Shown: piece after piece, positions 7,416 through 15,206 of the stretch
How the letters are laid out: each line of letters opens with the position of its first letter
How positions within the stretch are numbered: position 1 is the stretch's first letter
Assembly (NCBI RefSeq): GCF_002028405.1
Contig: NZ_CP020046.1
Coordinates: 682,001 to 746,000, forward strand
Reading direction: 5' to 3'
Length of the DNA stretch: 64,000 bases
From: Thiomonas intermedia
GTDB lineage: Bacteria > Pseudomonadota > Gammaproteobacteria > Burkholderiales > Burkholderiaceae_C
Notes under the pieces: generated by a model
Database searches by the model: none
What the model saw: the letters and a program-made list of their open reading frames with translations, nothing else
Told to the model about the DNA's origin: nothing
Made by a program: the position numbers and the translations under genes

Positions 7416-7679
7416 TCAGACGGCCTCCACCGAGCCGACAATGGCCGCAACCTTCGGCACCAAATCGCCGGGCCGGTCGAACACCATGACACCAAAGCGC
7501 ACGGGCAGCACCTGCAGCGCGTAGACGCGGCCATCGTGCACAAAACTGGTCGGCAGGCTACGCTCGACGGCGCGCTGTGCGGCTTCGACCAGGCGGGCGC
7601 TTTCGGGCCGGTCTTCGGCCCGGTAGACCTGCACGCCGGGCAGAGATGGCGACTTGCTTTTAGGCCGGGCGGCGCTCAT
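7416..7679 (-). CDS. Unknown 87-residue protein of the element
   Basis: No family is recognised. The sequence has an alternating hydrophobic pattern (VYALQVLPVRFGVMVFDRP) that suggests a small mixed alpha/beta fold. It overlaps the end of the alpA-like gene by 20 bp, and its TGA directly abuts the primase ATG, so it belongs to the regulator-to-primase operon. A role in regulation or replication is possible only by position. Confidence 0.65.
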   Translation of the reverse strand: MSAARPKSKSPSLPGVQVYRAEDRPESARLVEAAQRAVERSLPTSFVHDGRVYALQVLPVRFGVMVFDRPGDLVPKVAAIVGSVEAV

Positions 7680-7893
7680 TTGGCGCTCCCTCGCGGCGCA
7701 CGGATGCGGGCGGAAATCCAGCTTGCACCTCGCTCTCAGGCCAAGCCGCAGCGCGGGCGCCGAGTTTGACGCAGGGCGGAAATTTCCCCTCCTTCATCGC
7801 CGCGTACAGCGCGCTGCGGCGCAGGCCGGTCATGGCCTCGACATCGGGCAGGCGCAACAGGCGCTCAGTGGAAACACTCGGATTTGTGTGCAT
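7660..7893 (-). CDS. AlpA-family transcriptional regulator
   Basis: A 77-residue protein with the AlpA / phage-excisionase helix-turn-helix: RLLRLPDVEAMTGLRRSALYAAMKEGKFP followed by the wing PPCVKLGARAAAWPESEVQ. In P4-like satellites and phage-inducible islands AlpA proteins activate integrase or excision genes or control the replication operon. ATG 7893 is chosen because GGGAGA lies 8 nt upstream; a start at 7908 would use that site as coding sequence. It leads a run of overlapping genes: alpA, the 87-residue gene, primase, DUF927 and the 81-residue gene. Confidence 0.8.
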   Translation of the reverse strand: MHTNPSVSTERLLRLPDVEAMTGLRRSALYAAMKEGKFPPCVKLGARAAAWPESEVQAGFPPASVRREGAPNERRPA

Positions 7894-7980
7894 CGCAAAA
7901 TCTCCCATCGGTTGATGAACAGATTTTTGCGGGGGCAGCCTACCGCTGTCGAAAAATAGACCGGGCTTTTTCGGGGTGCC

Positions 7981-8523
7981 CTATTTCACCGGGGCGGCGG
8001 GGACGATCTCGCCTATTTCCAGTCCCGCCTCGTCAGCGTAGGGCCGGGCGCGCAACAGCCGCACGTCGCTGGCCGGGCGTGAGTCTTTGAGCAGATCGTT
8101 CGCCAGTTCGGCAACCAGTTCATCAGGCAGCTGCTGCAAGTCGTAGACGCGGGCTGTCAGGTTGTCGAGGGCACGCACGAAACGAGTGAAGGGTGTGCGA
8201 CCCTGCGCGCCCTCGACCGGTGGCAGGTTGCTCACGCGCATCTGGGCGGCCCAGTCGAGCCGCCGCACAGCCTCCACCAGAGCATCGGGGTCGATCCCGG
8301 TCTGGTGCGCGGCGATGACGATGCGGCTCTGTATGGCATCGCTCTTGAGGTCTAGTGTGGTGGCGAGCGATTGGGCGTGCTTGCTCAGGCGGTCTAGCGC
8401 CGGGTCGGTCTCTTTTTCATGCTGCGCCCAGCGCAGCGCCTCGTCAATGCACAGACGCATGGACTTCGGGCCGCGCTCGATATGCGCCACGGTGGCGCAC
8501 GCGCGTTTGATGGACTCGTTCAA
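7981..8523 (-). CDS. Unknown 180-residue element protein
   Basis: No family recognised. Largely helical and charged, with segments such as MRLCIDEALRWAQHEKETDP and LVEAVRRLDWAAQ. The chosen TTG start overlaps the upstream TGA (TTGA), which fits coupling in a run of tightly overlapping small genes. An internal ATG about 20 codons later is the alternative. It is followed by 87 bp of non-coding DNA before alpA. Confidence 0.55.
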   Translation of the reverse strand: MNESIKRACATVAHIERGPKSMRLCIDEALRWAQHEKETDPALDRLSKHAQSLATTLDLKSDAIQSRIVIAAHQTGIDPDALVEAVRRLDWAAQMRVSNLPPVEGAQGRTPFTRFVRALDNLTARVYDLQQLPDELVAELANDLLKDSRPASDVRLLRARPYADEAGLEIGEIVPAAPVK

Positions 8524-8894
8524 TCTGCGGCCTCTTGCGTGGACTGCGCTGCAGGCCAGTCGGACAGGTAGTACGCCCGCCCATCCGCGCCTAGATACAG
8601 CTCGGCATGGTGGTGTTCGCAAGCGCGTGTCAGGGTGCGGCCCATCTGCGAGAGGGTCGGTGCGAAACCGGTCGCATCGTTCGACCGGTTTTCTGTCGGC
8701 TTGCCGCCGCCGTGTTTTTCCGTGCGCGCCAGCAGCTCCCCGCAGCGGCGCTCAGCCCGAACCTTGATTTCGGTGGTGTACTGGATCAACTCGCTGTCTT
8801 TGGCCTGGTGGGCATAGGCGGCTTCAAGGTATCCGGCAGCGAAGAGGTCGAGCAGCCGCGGGGGGAGGGCGGGGGTGTCGGGCGTTGCGGTCAT
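8520..8894 (-). CDS. Unknown 124-residue element protein with phage-type motif
   Basis: The N-terminal half (EIKVRAERRCGELLARTEK, then PTLSQMG) resembles a motif common in phage and plasmid proteins of unknown role, where an ERRxGELL helix precedes a DNA-binding-like segment. The C-terminal half (LYLGADGRAYYLSDWP) is different and unrecognised. The ATG overlaps the upstream stop by 4 nt (ATGA), and its own TGA overlaps the next TTG start. Confidence 0.6.
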   Translation of the reverse strand: MTATPDTPALPPRLLDLFAAGYLEAAYAHQAKDSELIQYTTEIKVRAERRCGELLARTEKHGGGKPTENRSNDATGFAPTLSQMGRTLTRACEHHHAELYLGADGRAYYLSDWPAAQSTQEAAD

Positions 8895-9145
8895 GCCTCG
8901 CTCCCATCGCGCCCCGCATCTGCCGCTTCCCATGCTGCATCGGCGTAGTCGGTTGCCACGCGCTGCGCCACGGCCAGCACGCGCTCGGCAGCCGTCCCGC
9001 CCTCCCCGTCTGGTTCGCTGCGCAACAGCAGGGCAGCGCCTTCGATCAGGGCGGCCAGTTCGAGGAAGTGTTCATACGCGGCGCTCAGGGCTTTGCTGTT
9101 GTCGGCCGGGGGTGTGCGGTCGGTCGGGTCGATGATTTGCAGCAT
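8891..9145 (-). CDS. Unknown 84-residue acidic element protein
   Basis: An acidic, Ala-rich, mostly helical protein (AAYEHFLELAALIEGAALLL) with no recognised family. ATG 9145 has a strong AAGGAG site 7 nt upstream. It is the first gene after the right iteron cluster, so it may be the leader gene of the early operon and its expression may be affected by iteron-bound protein. Confidence 0.6.
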   Translation of the reverse strand: MLQIIDPTDRTPPADNSKALSAAYEHFLELAALIEGAALLLRSEPDGEGGTAAERVLAVAQRVATDYADAAWEAADAGRDGSEA

Positions 9146-9286
9146 GGGGCGCTCCTTCGGTGGTTGATGCGTGCGCCCGGCAGCGGCGGGGGGCGCGGGG
9201 AAAGCTGTTTCGCGCTGCAGGCTACGGCCATTCCAGGAAAACAGGCAGGCGGCGGGGAAAGTTGGTAAGGGTAAATACTATGAATT

Positions 9287-9400
9287 TGTCCTCAATGTCC
9301 TCGCTTTGTCCTCACTTTGTCCTCAGTTCTCCAAATCCTCACAAACCCTGCATTCATGCGGCCTGCAGACCGATTCAGGGGTTTGTCCTCAGTGTCCTCA
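9287..9400. repeat. Right iteron cluster TGTCCTCA
   Basis: TGTCCTCA occurs at 9287, 9307, 9318, 9384 and 9393, with a one-mismatch copy at 9296 and a truncated copy near 9334. This is the same octamer as in the left cluster but in the opposite orientation. It lies between the integrase 3' end and the first small gene. It could be a second replication site, as P4 has ori and crr, or an operator for the small-gene operon. Confidence 0.65.
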
Positions 9401-9423
9401 GTCGTTTTTGCACGCCGGGCCGG

Positions 9424-10680
9424 TCAGGCTGCGAATGACGCGGCACCGGCCCGCAGCGGAATCACGGCCCCGCCCTGGCGCACGGCGTCGCAGTAGTTCG
9501 CCCAATCCTTCATCAGTGCCACCCGCTCAGCCGCGTAGCGCGCATGGTTGTAAGCCGCTCGCACGCGGTTCTCCTCGACATGTGCAAGCTGGGCTTCGAT
9601 CACGTCAGGCCTGTAGCCCATTTCGTTCAGGGCGGTTGACGCCACACCCCTGAACCCGTGGCCAGTCATGCGGCCCTTGTAGCCCATGCGCTCAAGGGCT
9701 TTCAACATGGTGTTGTTGCTCATGGGCGTTGACCGCTTGCGCTCCCCAGGGAACAGCAGGGCTGCGCCGGTGCAGCGCACCGGGTCGTTGCCATGTACGG
9801 CCTGCAGGGTGCGCAGCACTTCGATGGCCTGCGGCGCCAGGGGAACCAGATGTTCACGGCGGCTCTTGGTGCGTTCGGCCGGAATGCGCCACTGCGCCGC
9901 CGTCAAGTCGAACTCTTGCCAGCGGGCGCCGATCAGCTCGCCAGTACGCACGAAGGTCAGCGCCATCAGCTTCAAGCCCAGGCGGGTGAACGGGCTGCCG
10001 GTGTAGCCTTCGATCCGGCGCAGCAGTTCGGGCAGCTCGGACAGTTCGATGCGGGCGAAGTTGACCTGCCTACGCGCCCGCAGCACGTCGCCGGGCTTCA
10101 CGTCAGCAACGGGGTTGCGATCCGTCAGGCCATGCGCCACCGCGTAGCGCATGACCTGGCCGCAGGTCTGCAGCACGCGCCGGGCAATGTCCGCCGCGCC
10201 CCGTTCTTCGATGGACTTTGCCAGCCGCACAAAGGCCGGGGCGGTCAGCTCGTTGACGGGTTTTTCTCCGAAGGCCGGGAAGGCGTCAGCCTCAAGCCTG
10301 GCGATCACATAGCCCGCATGTCGCTCTGCTTTCGTCGCTCGCCAGTGCTCCCACCAGGCGCGCGCCACCTTCTCAAATGCCAGATCGGAAGAGGCCAGCC
10401 GGGCGCGCTTGGCGTCCTGTCTCGCCTCGCCAGGATCAGCGCCAGAATCGAGCAGCGCCCGCGCTTCGTCTCTGGCTCGCCTAGCGTCTTTCAGGCTCAC
10501 TTTGGGATATGCCCCCAGGGCGAGGCGCTTTTCCTTGCCCCCTGCCCGGTATTTCCAGCGCCATAGCTTCGCGCCGGTCTTGGTCACCTCCAGGTACAGG
10601 CCGCCCGCATCGGCGTGGCGTTTGTAGGGCTTGCCTTCGGGACAATGGGCGGCTTTGCAGGCGGGTTCAGTCAACGGCAT
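9424..10680 (-). CDS. P4-type tyrosine integrase
   Basis: A 418-residue site-specific recombinase with an N-terminal DUF4102-type arm-binding domain (residues 1-90; AGGLYLEVTKTGAKLWRWKY) and a C-terminal catalytic domain. Likely catalytic residues are Arg245 (FVRTGEL), His341 and Arg344 (GHGFRG), His367 (AQLAH) and the nucleophile Tyr377 (RAAYNHARY). It would insert and, with a directionality factor, excise the element at the tRNA-Ser gene 190 bp away. ATG 10680 follows GAAGGAAG; an upstream in-frame start at 10797 would run through the repeated GATGCCCC sites and has no ribosome-binding site. Confidence 0.92.
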   Translation of the reverse strand: MPLTEPACKAAHCPEGKPYKRHADAGGLYLEVTKTGAKLWRWKYRAGGKEKRLALGAYPKVSLKDARRARDEARALLDSGADPGEARQDAKRARLASSDLAFEKVARAWWEHWRATKAERHAGYVIARLEADAFPAFGEKPVNELTAPAFVRLAKSIEERGAADIARRVLQTCGQVMRYAVAHGLTDRNPVADVKPGDVLRARRQVNFARIELSELPELLRRIEGYTGSPFTRLGLKLMALTFVRTGELIGARWQEFDLTAAQWRIPAERTKSRREHLVPLAPQAIEVLRTLQAVHGNDPVRCTGAALLFPGERKRSTPMSNNTMLKALERMGYKGRMTGHGFRGVASTALNEMGYRPDVIEAQLAHVEENRVRAAYNHARYAAERVALMKDWANYCDAVRQGGAVIPLRAGAASFAA

Positions 10681-10707
10681 TTCGGCTTCCTTCAGGGGAC
10701 AGAACAC

Positions 10708-10751
10708 GATGCCCCCAGGTGTTTTGCTTCGATGCCCCAGATAATGCCCCC
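10708..10751 (+). repeat. Right arm-type repeats GATGCCCC(C)A
   Basis: Three related copies: GATGCCCCCA at 10708-10717, GATGCCCCA at 10731-10739 and AATGCCCCC at 10743-10751. All have the same orientation as the copies at 768-788. They lie between the integrase start and the tRNA attachment site, the usual place for arm sites, and may also allow integrase autoregulation. Confidence 0.55.
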
Positions 10752-10795
10752 TACTGGCGCCGGATGTCAAAAGACGTTGCCGGACTTCGGCAAAC

Positions 10796-10833
10796 AAAAA
10801 ACCCGCTGCCTCAGAGGAGAACAGCGGGTTTTT
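10796..10833 (-). terminator. Bidirectional terminator downstream of tRNA-Ser
   Basis: AACCCGCTG pairs with CAGCGGGTT around a 13-nt loop, with A-runs and T-runs on either side. On the minus strand it follows the tRNA-Ser 3' end by about 33 bp. Because the element enters at the tRNA 3' end, this terminator is probably element-supplied and separates tRNA transcription from the integrase. Confidence 0.75.
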
Positions 10834-10865
10834 CGGACTTCCTTGGACTTCTTAACACTTAATTT

Positions 10866-10884
10866 TGGCGGAGACGAAGGGATT
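10866..10884. other. Candidate right attachment site within the tRNA 3' end
   Basis: The 3' end of tRNA-Ser shares tggcg and the 12-mer gacgaagggatt with 696-711. P4-type integrases commonly recombine in the tRNA 3' half and restore the gene with element-borne sequence. The exact crossover cannot be fixed from one copy. Confidence 0.5.
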
Positions 10885-10956
10885 CGAACCCTTGATGCGC
10901 TTTTGGCGCATACTCCCTTAGCAGGGGAGCACCTTCGGCCACTCGGTCACGTCTCC
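10866..10956 (-). tRNA. tRNA-Ser (GCU)
   Basis: A 91-nt class II tRNA including an encoded CCA end. The acceptor stem pairs GGAGACG with CGTCTCC. The anticodon loop reads CTGCTAA (anticodon GCT), and a long variable arm (GTATGCGCCAAAAGCGCATC) is present. It lies about 100 bp downstream of lysC on the same strand and is the integration site of the neighbouring element. Confidence 0.95.
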
Positions 10957-11055
10957 ATTTGCTTGCGTCGTTGCTTGCGACGACACACGTTCAGCAAAGT
11001 CGGCAATTATTACACGCATTCAACCCTGACTGCCACCGCAGTCGAACTTTTTGGT

Positions 11056-12309
11056 TCAAGCCGCCTGTTCCAGGTCGAAGGCCTTGTGCAAGGAACGCAC
11101 GGCCAGTTCCATGTACTTCTCTTCAATGACCACCGACACCTTGATTTCCGAGGTAGAGATCATCTGAATGTTGATACCTTCTTCCGACAGGGTGCGGAAC
11201 ATCTTGCTGGCCACCCCCGCGTGCGAACGCATGCCCATGCCGACGATGGAAACCTTGCACACTTTCGGATCACCGAGGATTTCCTTGGCGTCGATATGGC
11301 CCTGCACCGTGGTCTTGAGGATATCGAGCGCCCTTGCGTAATCGCCGCGCCCCACGGTGAAGGTGAAGTCGGTGAAGCCGGCCACGCTCTGGTTTTGCAG
11401 AATCATGTCGACTTCGATGTTGGCGTCGCCTACTGCACTGAGAATCTGATAGGCGATGCCCGGCCGGTCAGGCACGCCGACCACAATGATCTTGGCTTCG
11501 TCGCGGGCAAAGGCAATGCCCGACACCACGGCTTGTTCCATGTTTTCGTCTTCCTCAAAGGTGATGAGTGTGCCGCTGCGCGACTCCAGTTCCAACGGCA
11601 AGTCCCAGGGAGTCAGGCTGGAAAGCACGCGTAGGCGAACCTTGTACTTGCCTGCAAATTCCACCGAGCGTATCTGCAGCACCTTGGAACCCAGGCTGGC
11701 CATTTCCAGCATTTCCTCGAAGGTGATGGTGTCGAGCCTGCGGGCTTCGGGAACGATGCGCGGATCGGTGGTGTAGACACCATCGACATCGGTGTAAATC
11801 TGGCATTCGTCGGCCTGCAAGGCCGCCGCGAGAGCCACGCCCGAGGTGTCCGACCCGCCTCGACCCAAGGTGGTGATGTTGCCGTGCGCATCCACGCCCT
11901 GGAATCCGGCTACCACGGGCACGACGCCCTGGGCCAGGTCGGCCTTGAGTTTGTCGGCATCGATGGATTCGATGCGTGCCTTGGCGAAGGCGCTGTCGGT
12001 ATGCACCGCGATCTGAGCGCCGGTATAACTGCGGGCCTTGCGACCCAGGGCCTGCAAGGCCATTGCCAGAAGTCCGATGGTGACTTGTTCGCCCGTGGAG
12101 GCCACGACGTCAAGCTCGCGTGGGTCGGGCTGGGGTTGAATATCTTTGGCCAGCGCGATCAGGCGATTGGTTTCGCCGGACATGGCCGACACCACCACCA
12201 CAACCTGATGCCCTGCTTCGTGCCATTTGGCCACGCGCCGTGCGACGTTTTTGATCCGTTCGGCAGAACCCACCGAGGTGCCGCCGTATTTCTGGACAAT
12301 GAGTGCCAT
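11056..12309 (-). CDS. lysC: Aspartate kinase
   Basis: A 417-residue aspartokinase catalysing ATP-dependent phosphorylation of aspartate, the first step to lysine, threonine and methionine. The N-terminal kinase motif KYGGTSVGS is at residues 7-15. The active-site segment GRGGSDTSGVALAAAL follows, and two ACT regulatory domains occupy the C-terminal third (VVGVPDRPGIAYQILSAVGD and IVGMGMRSHAGVASKMF). The ACT domains imply feedback control by lysine and/or threonine. The start at 12309 gives the family length; upstream in-frame codons are low-complexity and unlikely to be coding. The ACT domains and length fit the monofunctional beta-subunit-containing type. Confidence 0.96.
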   Translation of the reverse strand: MALIVQKYGGTSVGSAERIKNVARRVAKWHEAGHQVVVVVSAMSGETNRLIALAKDIQPQPDPRELDVVASTGEQVTIGLLAMALQALGRKARSYTGAQIAVHTDSAFAKARIESIDADKLKADLAQGVVPVVAGFQGVDAHGNITTLGRGGSDTSGVALAAALQADECQIYTDVDGVYTTDPRIVPEARRLDTITFEEMLEMASLGSKVLQIRSVEFAGKYKVRLRVLSSLTPWDLPLELESRSGTLITFEEDENMEQAVVSGIAFARDEAKIIVVGVPDRPGIAYQILSAVGDANIEVDMILQNQSVAGFTDFTFTVGRGDYARALDILKTTVQGHIDAKEILGDPKVCKVSIVGMGMRSHAGVASKMFRTLSEEGINIQMISTSEIKVSVVIEEKYMELAVRSLHKAFDLEQAA

Positions 12310-12398
12310 GAGCAATGCGTTCGAGAGCTGCGAAAGCTGCTTTGCCCGGCGCACGATACGCCCGACCGTTTCGCAGAAAGCCTCGCATTCTATGCCCT

Positions 12399-13379
12399 CT
12401 ACGGAGCAGCCTCTCCTCTGCTGAGAAGCAAAAATGCGCCCTGGCGCTGAAGAACACAGGCTGGCAGCCGAAGTTCGAGCCGATGCGCGCCTTGCTCTGT
12501 GCGCAGGATCTGGCGCACGAGTTCGTCGGTGCGAGCACGATCCAGGCGTTGCCCGTTCTGTCGCAGCCAGAGCCGCAAGACTTCGCCTGCCGAAGCGCCC
12601 CCCAGCGCCCGCAGGGTGGCGAGATGCAGGCCCTGGGGCTGCAGGCAATCGCGCAAATGCTGGGATGCACGCTCCTGGATCTGCCGGTCCGCTGCCGCGC
12701 ACAAGGCAGCACTCCGACCCAACGTCTGGCGATAGGCCGGCTCAAGTCTGGCCAGAACGGGCACCAGTTCATGCCGGATGCGACTGCGGCGAAACGCCGG
12801 GTCCGCATTCATCGGATCATTGAGGAAGGACACATCGTGCGCCTTGAGCCAGTGGCGCAACTCCGCGGCCCCGCACTCCAGCAGGGGCCGCGCAAAGGTG
12901 CAGCCGTGTCGCTGCATCTGGGCAGGCATGGCTGCCAGCCCACGGGGCCCCGCACCGCGCAACAGCGCCAGCAGGACGGTCTCCGCCTGGTCATCGCCAT
13001 GTTGCGCCAAAAGAACGAGCGCACAGTTCTGCGCCTGCGCAAGCTCGGACAGGGCCAGGTAGCGGGCCTCACGCGCAGCCTCTTCCACACTCGCACCGGG
13101 CACCACCTCCACCTGAAGAACGGCCTCCGCGTAGGGCACGCCAAGGTCGAAGCAGGCCTGGGCGCAATGATGCGCAAAGGCTGCGGCAGACGCTTGCAAT
13201 TGATGATTGACATGAAGCGCGCAGAGGCGCTTCTGACCCCAGAGTTCGCGTGCGGCCCACAGCAGGGCCGTGGAATCGGCTCCGCCGCTGAAGGCGATGC
13301 CGATACGTCCCGCCGGGACCAAGTCCGGGTGCTGCGCCGCCCATCGCGTGAGCGCTGCGAGCGCGGGATTCTTCAGCAC
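12399..13379 (-). CDS. tilS: tRNA(Ile)-lysidine synthetase
   Basis: A 326-residue N-type ATP pyrophosphatase that attaches lysine to C34 of tRNA-Ile(CAU), changing its codon reading to AUA. The PP-loop SGGADSTALL is at about residues 30-39, with family motifs LHVNHQLQ and LAQHGDDQAETVLLALLRG. The C-terminal part is shorter than in E. coli TilS. The start is a GTG at 13379. It lies between accA (24 bp) and lysC on the same strand, a common betaproteobacterial order. Confidence 0.93.
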   Translation of the reverse strand: MLKNPALAALTRWAAQHPDLVPAGRIGIAFSGGADSTALLWAARELWGQKRLCALHVNHQLQASAAAFAHHCAQACFDLGVPYAEAVLQVEVVPGASVEEAAREARYLALSELAQAQNCALVLLAQHGDDQAETVLLALLRGAGPRGLAAMPAQMQRHGCTFARPLLECGAAELRHWLKAHDVSFLNDPMNADPAFRRSRIRHELVPVLARLEPAYRQTLGRSAALCAAADRQIQERASQHLRDCLQPQGLHLATLRALGGASAGEVLRLWLRQNGQRLDRARTDELVRQILRTEQGAHRLELRLPACVLQRQGAFLLLSRGEAAP

Positions 13380-13403
13380 CGGTGGTCGACGCTGAAGGCG
13401 CGA

Positions 13404-14381
13404 TCAGCGTCCCGCCGACTTGGTGTCTTCGAACTTCCCGAAATGCTGCAAACGATCGAGTCTTTGCTTCACCAGTTCGGCAGCCGGGGTATGTTGGAAA
13501 TGGCGCAACGACTCGCCCAAGGCGCGCTTGAGCGACGTCGCCATGGCAGCCGGGTCGCGGTGCGCACCGCCCACAGGCTCATTGACGATCTTGTCCACCA
13601 GCCCCAGCGCCTTCAAACGGTGCGCTGTCAGGCCGAGCGCCTCGGCGGCCTCAGGCGCCCTTTCTGCGCTCTTCCACAGAATGGATGCACAACCTTCGGG
13701 CGAAATCACGGAGTAGATCGCGTACTGCAGCATCAGCAGTTGGTCACATACGGCGATGGCCAGTGCCCCGCCAGACCCGCCCTCGCCGATGATGGTCGAA
13801 ATGATGGGCACTTCGAGCTGCGCCATCTCATAGATATTGCGGCCGATGGCCTCCGACTGGCTGCGCTCTTCGGCATCGATGCCGGGATAGGCGCCCGGCG
13901 TATCCACGAAAGTGAAGATGGGCAGATGGAACTTCTCCGCCAGCTTCATCAGCCGCAAGGCCTTGCGATAACCCTCGGGCTTGGGCATGCCGAAGTTGCG
14001 CAGGGCACGCTCCTTGGTGTCCCGCCCCTTCTGGTGGCCGATCACCATGCAGGCCTGCCCACCCAGGCGGGCCAGACCGCCCACGATGGATTGATCGTCG
14101 GCGAAGGCGCGGTCACCATGCAGCTCGTGGAAATCGGTGAATATCTGGTTGGCATAGTCCAGGGTGTAGGGCCGCTGGGCATGCCGCGCGATCTGCGTGG
14201 TCTGCCAGGGTGTGAGCTTGGCGTAGAGGTCCTTGGTCAGTTGCTGGCTTTTCTTCTGCAGGCGGCCGATTTCTTCTGAAATGTCAACGGCGGATTCATC
14301 CTGCACATAGCGCAATTCGTCGATCTTGTTCTCCAGTTCTGCAACCGGCTGCTCAAAATCGAGAAAGACTTTTTTACTCAT
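13404..14381 (-). CDS. accA: Acetyl-CoA carboxylase carboxyltransferase alpha subunit
   Basis: A 325-residue subunit that, with AccD, transfers the carboxyl group from biotin to acetyl-CoA to make malonyl-CoA for fatty acid synthesis. Family motifs are clear: [38 protein letters not shown] and [13 protein letters not shown], the last forming the oxyanion-hole glycines. ATG 14381 is preferred to a GTG two codons earlier because a GAGG site lies 6 nt upstream. It is an essential cytoplasmic enzyme and is transcribed ahead of tilS. Confidence 0.97.
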   Translation of the reverse strand: MSKKVFLDFEQPVAELENKIDELRYVQDESAVDISEEIGRLQKKSQQLTKDLYAKLTPWQTTQIARHAQRPYTLDYANQIFTDFHELHGDRAFADDQSIVGGLARLGGQACMVIGHQKGRDTKERALRNFGMPKPEGYRKALRLMKLAEKFHLPIFTFVDTPGAYPGIDAEERSQSEAIGRNIYEMAQLEVPIISTIIGEGGSGGALAIAVCDQLLMLQYAIYSVISPEGCASILWKSAERAPEAAEALGLTAHRLKALGLVDKIVNEPVGGAHRDPAAMATSLKRALGESLRHFQHTPAAELVKQRLDRLQHFGKFEDTKSAGR

Positions 14382-14516
14382 AGACACCTCGGAAAAATGA
14401 TCTGTGCGCGATGATGGCGCACCTGCCGGAAAGGCTGCGACCGGGGAATGGCAAGAATGCCTCTTGATTCCCTGCCCCGTCGCGTCGGGCCTTTCGGCGA
14501 GCCCCGCGCGGGAACC

Positions 14517-15206
14517 TCAATAGTTGACCGGAAGCGGGTCCAGACTGCGCCAAATATACCAAGTCCCCACCGAACGCCAGGGGGCCCAGGCGGCGGCCAC
14601 CTCGCGCACCTCGCTTTGCGTCACCGGCTCACCGGCGAAATAGGTCTGGCTCACGCCCTTGATCAAACCCAGATCGCCCAGCGGCAGCACATCGGGGCGC
14701 ATCAGGTGGAAGATGAGAAACATATCGGCCGTCCAGCGGCCGATGCCGCGAATGCTCAGCAGCTCGGCGGCGATGGCGTCATCGGGCATGTCCTGCCACT
14801 TGTCCGGGTGGACCTCTCCTTCGTGGAACTTGGTGGCAAGGTCGCGAACGTAGCCCGCCTTGCGTCCGGAAAGGCCGCAGGCGCGCAAGGCCTCCTCGCT
14901 CAGTCCTAGCAAATGCGCGGGCGCGACCTCGGGAACCGCGGCGCAAAAGCGATCCCAGACGGTTTGGGCGGCTTTGACGGAGATCTGCTGGCCAATGATG
15001 GATCGCGCCAAGGTCTGAAACGGATCGCCACGGCTTTGCAGCCGGGTTCCGGCATGCGTCTTGATGAGCTTGCGCATGACGCGATCGGTGCGCTGCAAAT
15101 GGGCGCAGGCCTTGTCCCAGTCGAGCGCGGCCACGCTTGCCGCAGAGGCTGCGCCACGCCCAGCCGAAGACGTTGGCCCCGCCTTGGGGCGATCGGTGGC
15201 GCTCAA
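14517..15206 (-). CDS. HhH-GPD DNA glycosylase, 3-methyladenine type (AlkA-like)
   Basis: A 229-residue helix-hairpin-helix glycosylase removing alkylated bases from DNA. Seen are [18 protein letters not shown] (family core helix), the hairpin [16 protein letters not shown] and the catalytic Asp in [11 protein letters not shown]. No Fe-S cysteine cluster follows, which argues against endonuclease III or MutY. A TTG start at 15206 is chosen because GGAGGT lies just before it and it overlaps the cysS stop (TTGA); a GTG at 15218 is the alternative. Confidence 0.88.
   Translation of the reverse strand: MSATDRPKAGPTSSAGRGAASAASVAALDWDKACAHLQRTDRVMRKLIKTHAGTRLQSRGDPFQTLARSIIGQQISVKAAQTVWDRFCAAVPEVAPAHLLGLSEEALRACGLSGRKAGYVRDLATKFHEGEVHPDKWQDMPDDAIAAELLSIRGIGRWTADMFLIFHLMRPDVLPLGDLGLIKGVSQTYFAGEPVTQSEVREVAAAWAPWRSVGTWYIWRSLDPLPVNY

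Larger units (their letters stand above)
696..10884. mobile_element. Satellite-like integrated element with a lone capsid gene
   Basis: Proposed as one element because every gene inside is on the minus strand. A P4-type integrase lies next to a tRNA-Ser gene. A 12-bp piece of that tRNA (gacgaagggatt) recurs at the left end, and related GATGCCCC(C)A repeats and TGAGGACA iterons occur near both ends. Gene content is integrase, small regulators including AlpA, Toprim primase, DUF927 ATPase and an HK97-type capsid protein. The length is about 10.2 kb, or about 8.7 kb without the inserted IS. No portal, terminase, protease, tail or lysis gene is present, so it could not form a particle alone. The layout recalls P4-type satellites and phage-inducible islands. 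The left boundary is the weakest part of the call. Confidence 0.6.

Noticed and set aside
12310-12398. A lysine riboswitch before lysC
   Set aside because: The gap to tilS is under 100 bp and shows none of the conserved lysine riboswitch structure; betaproteobacterial lysC is normally controlled by its ACT domains.
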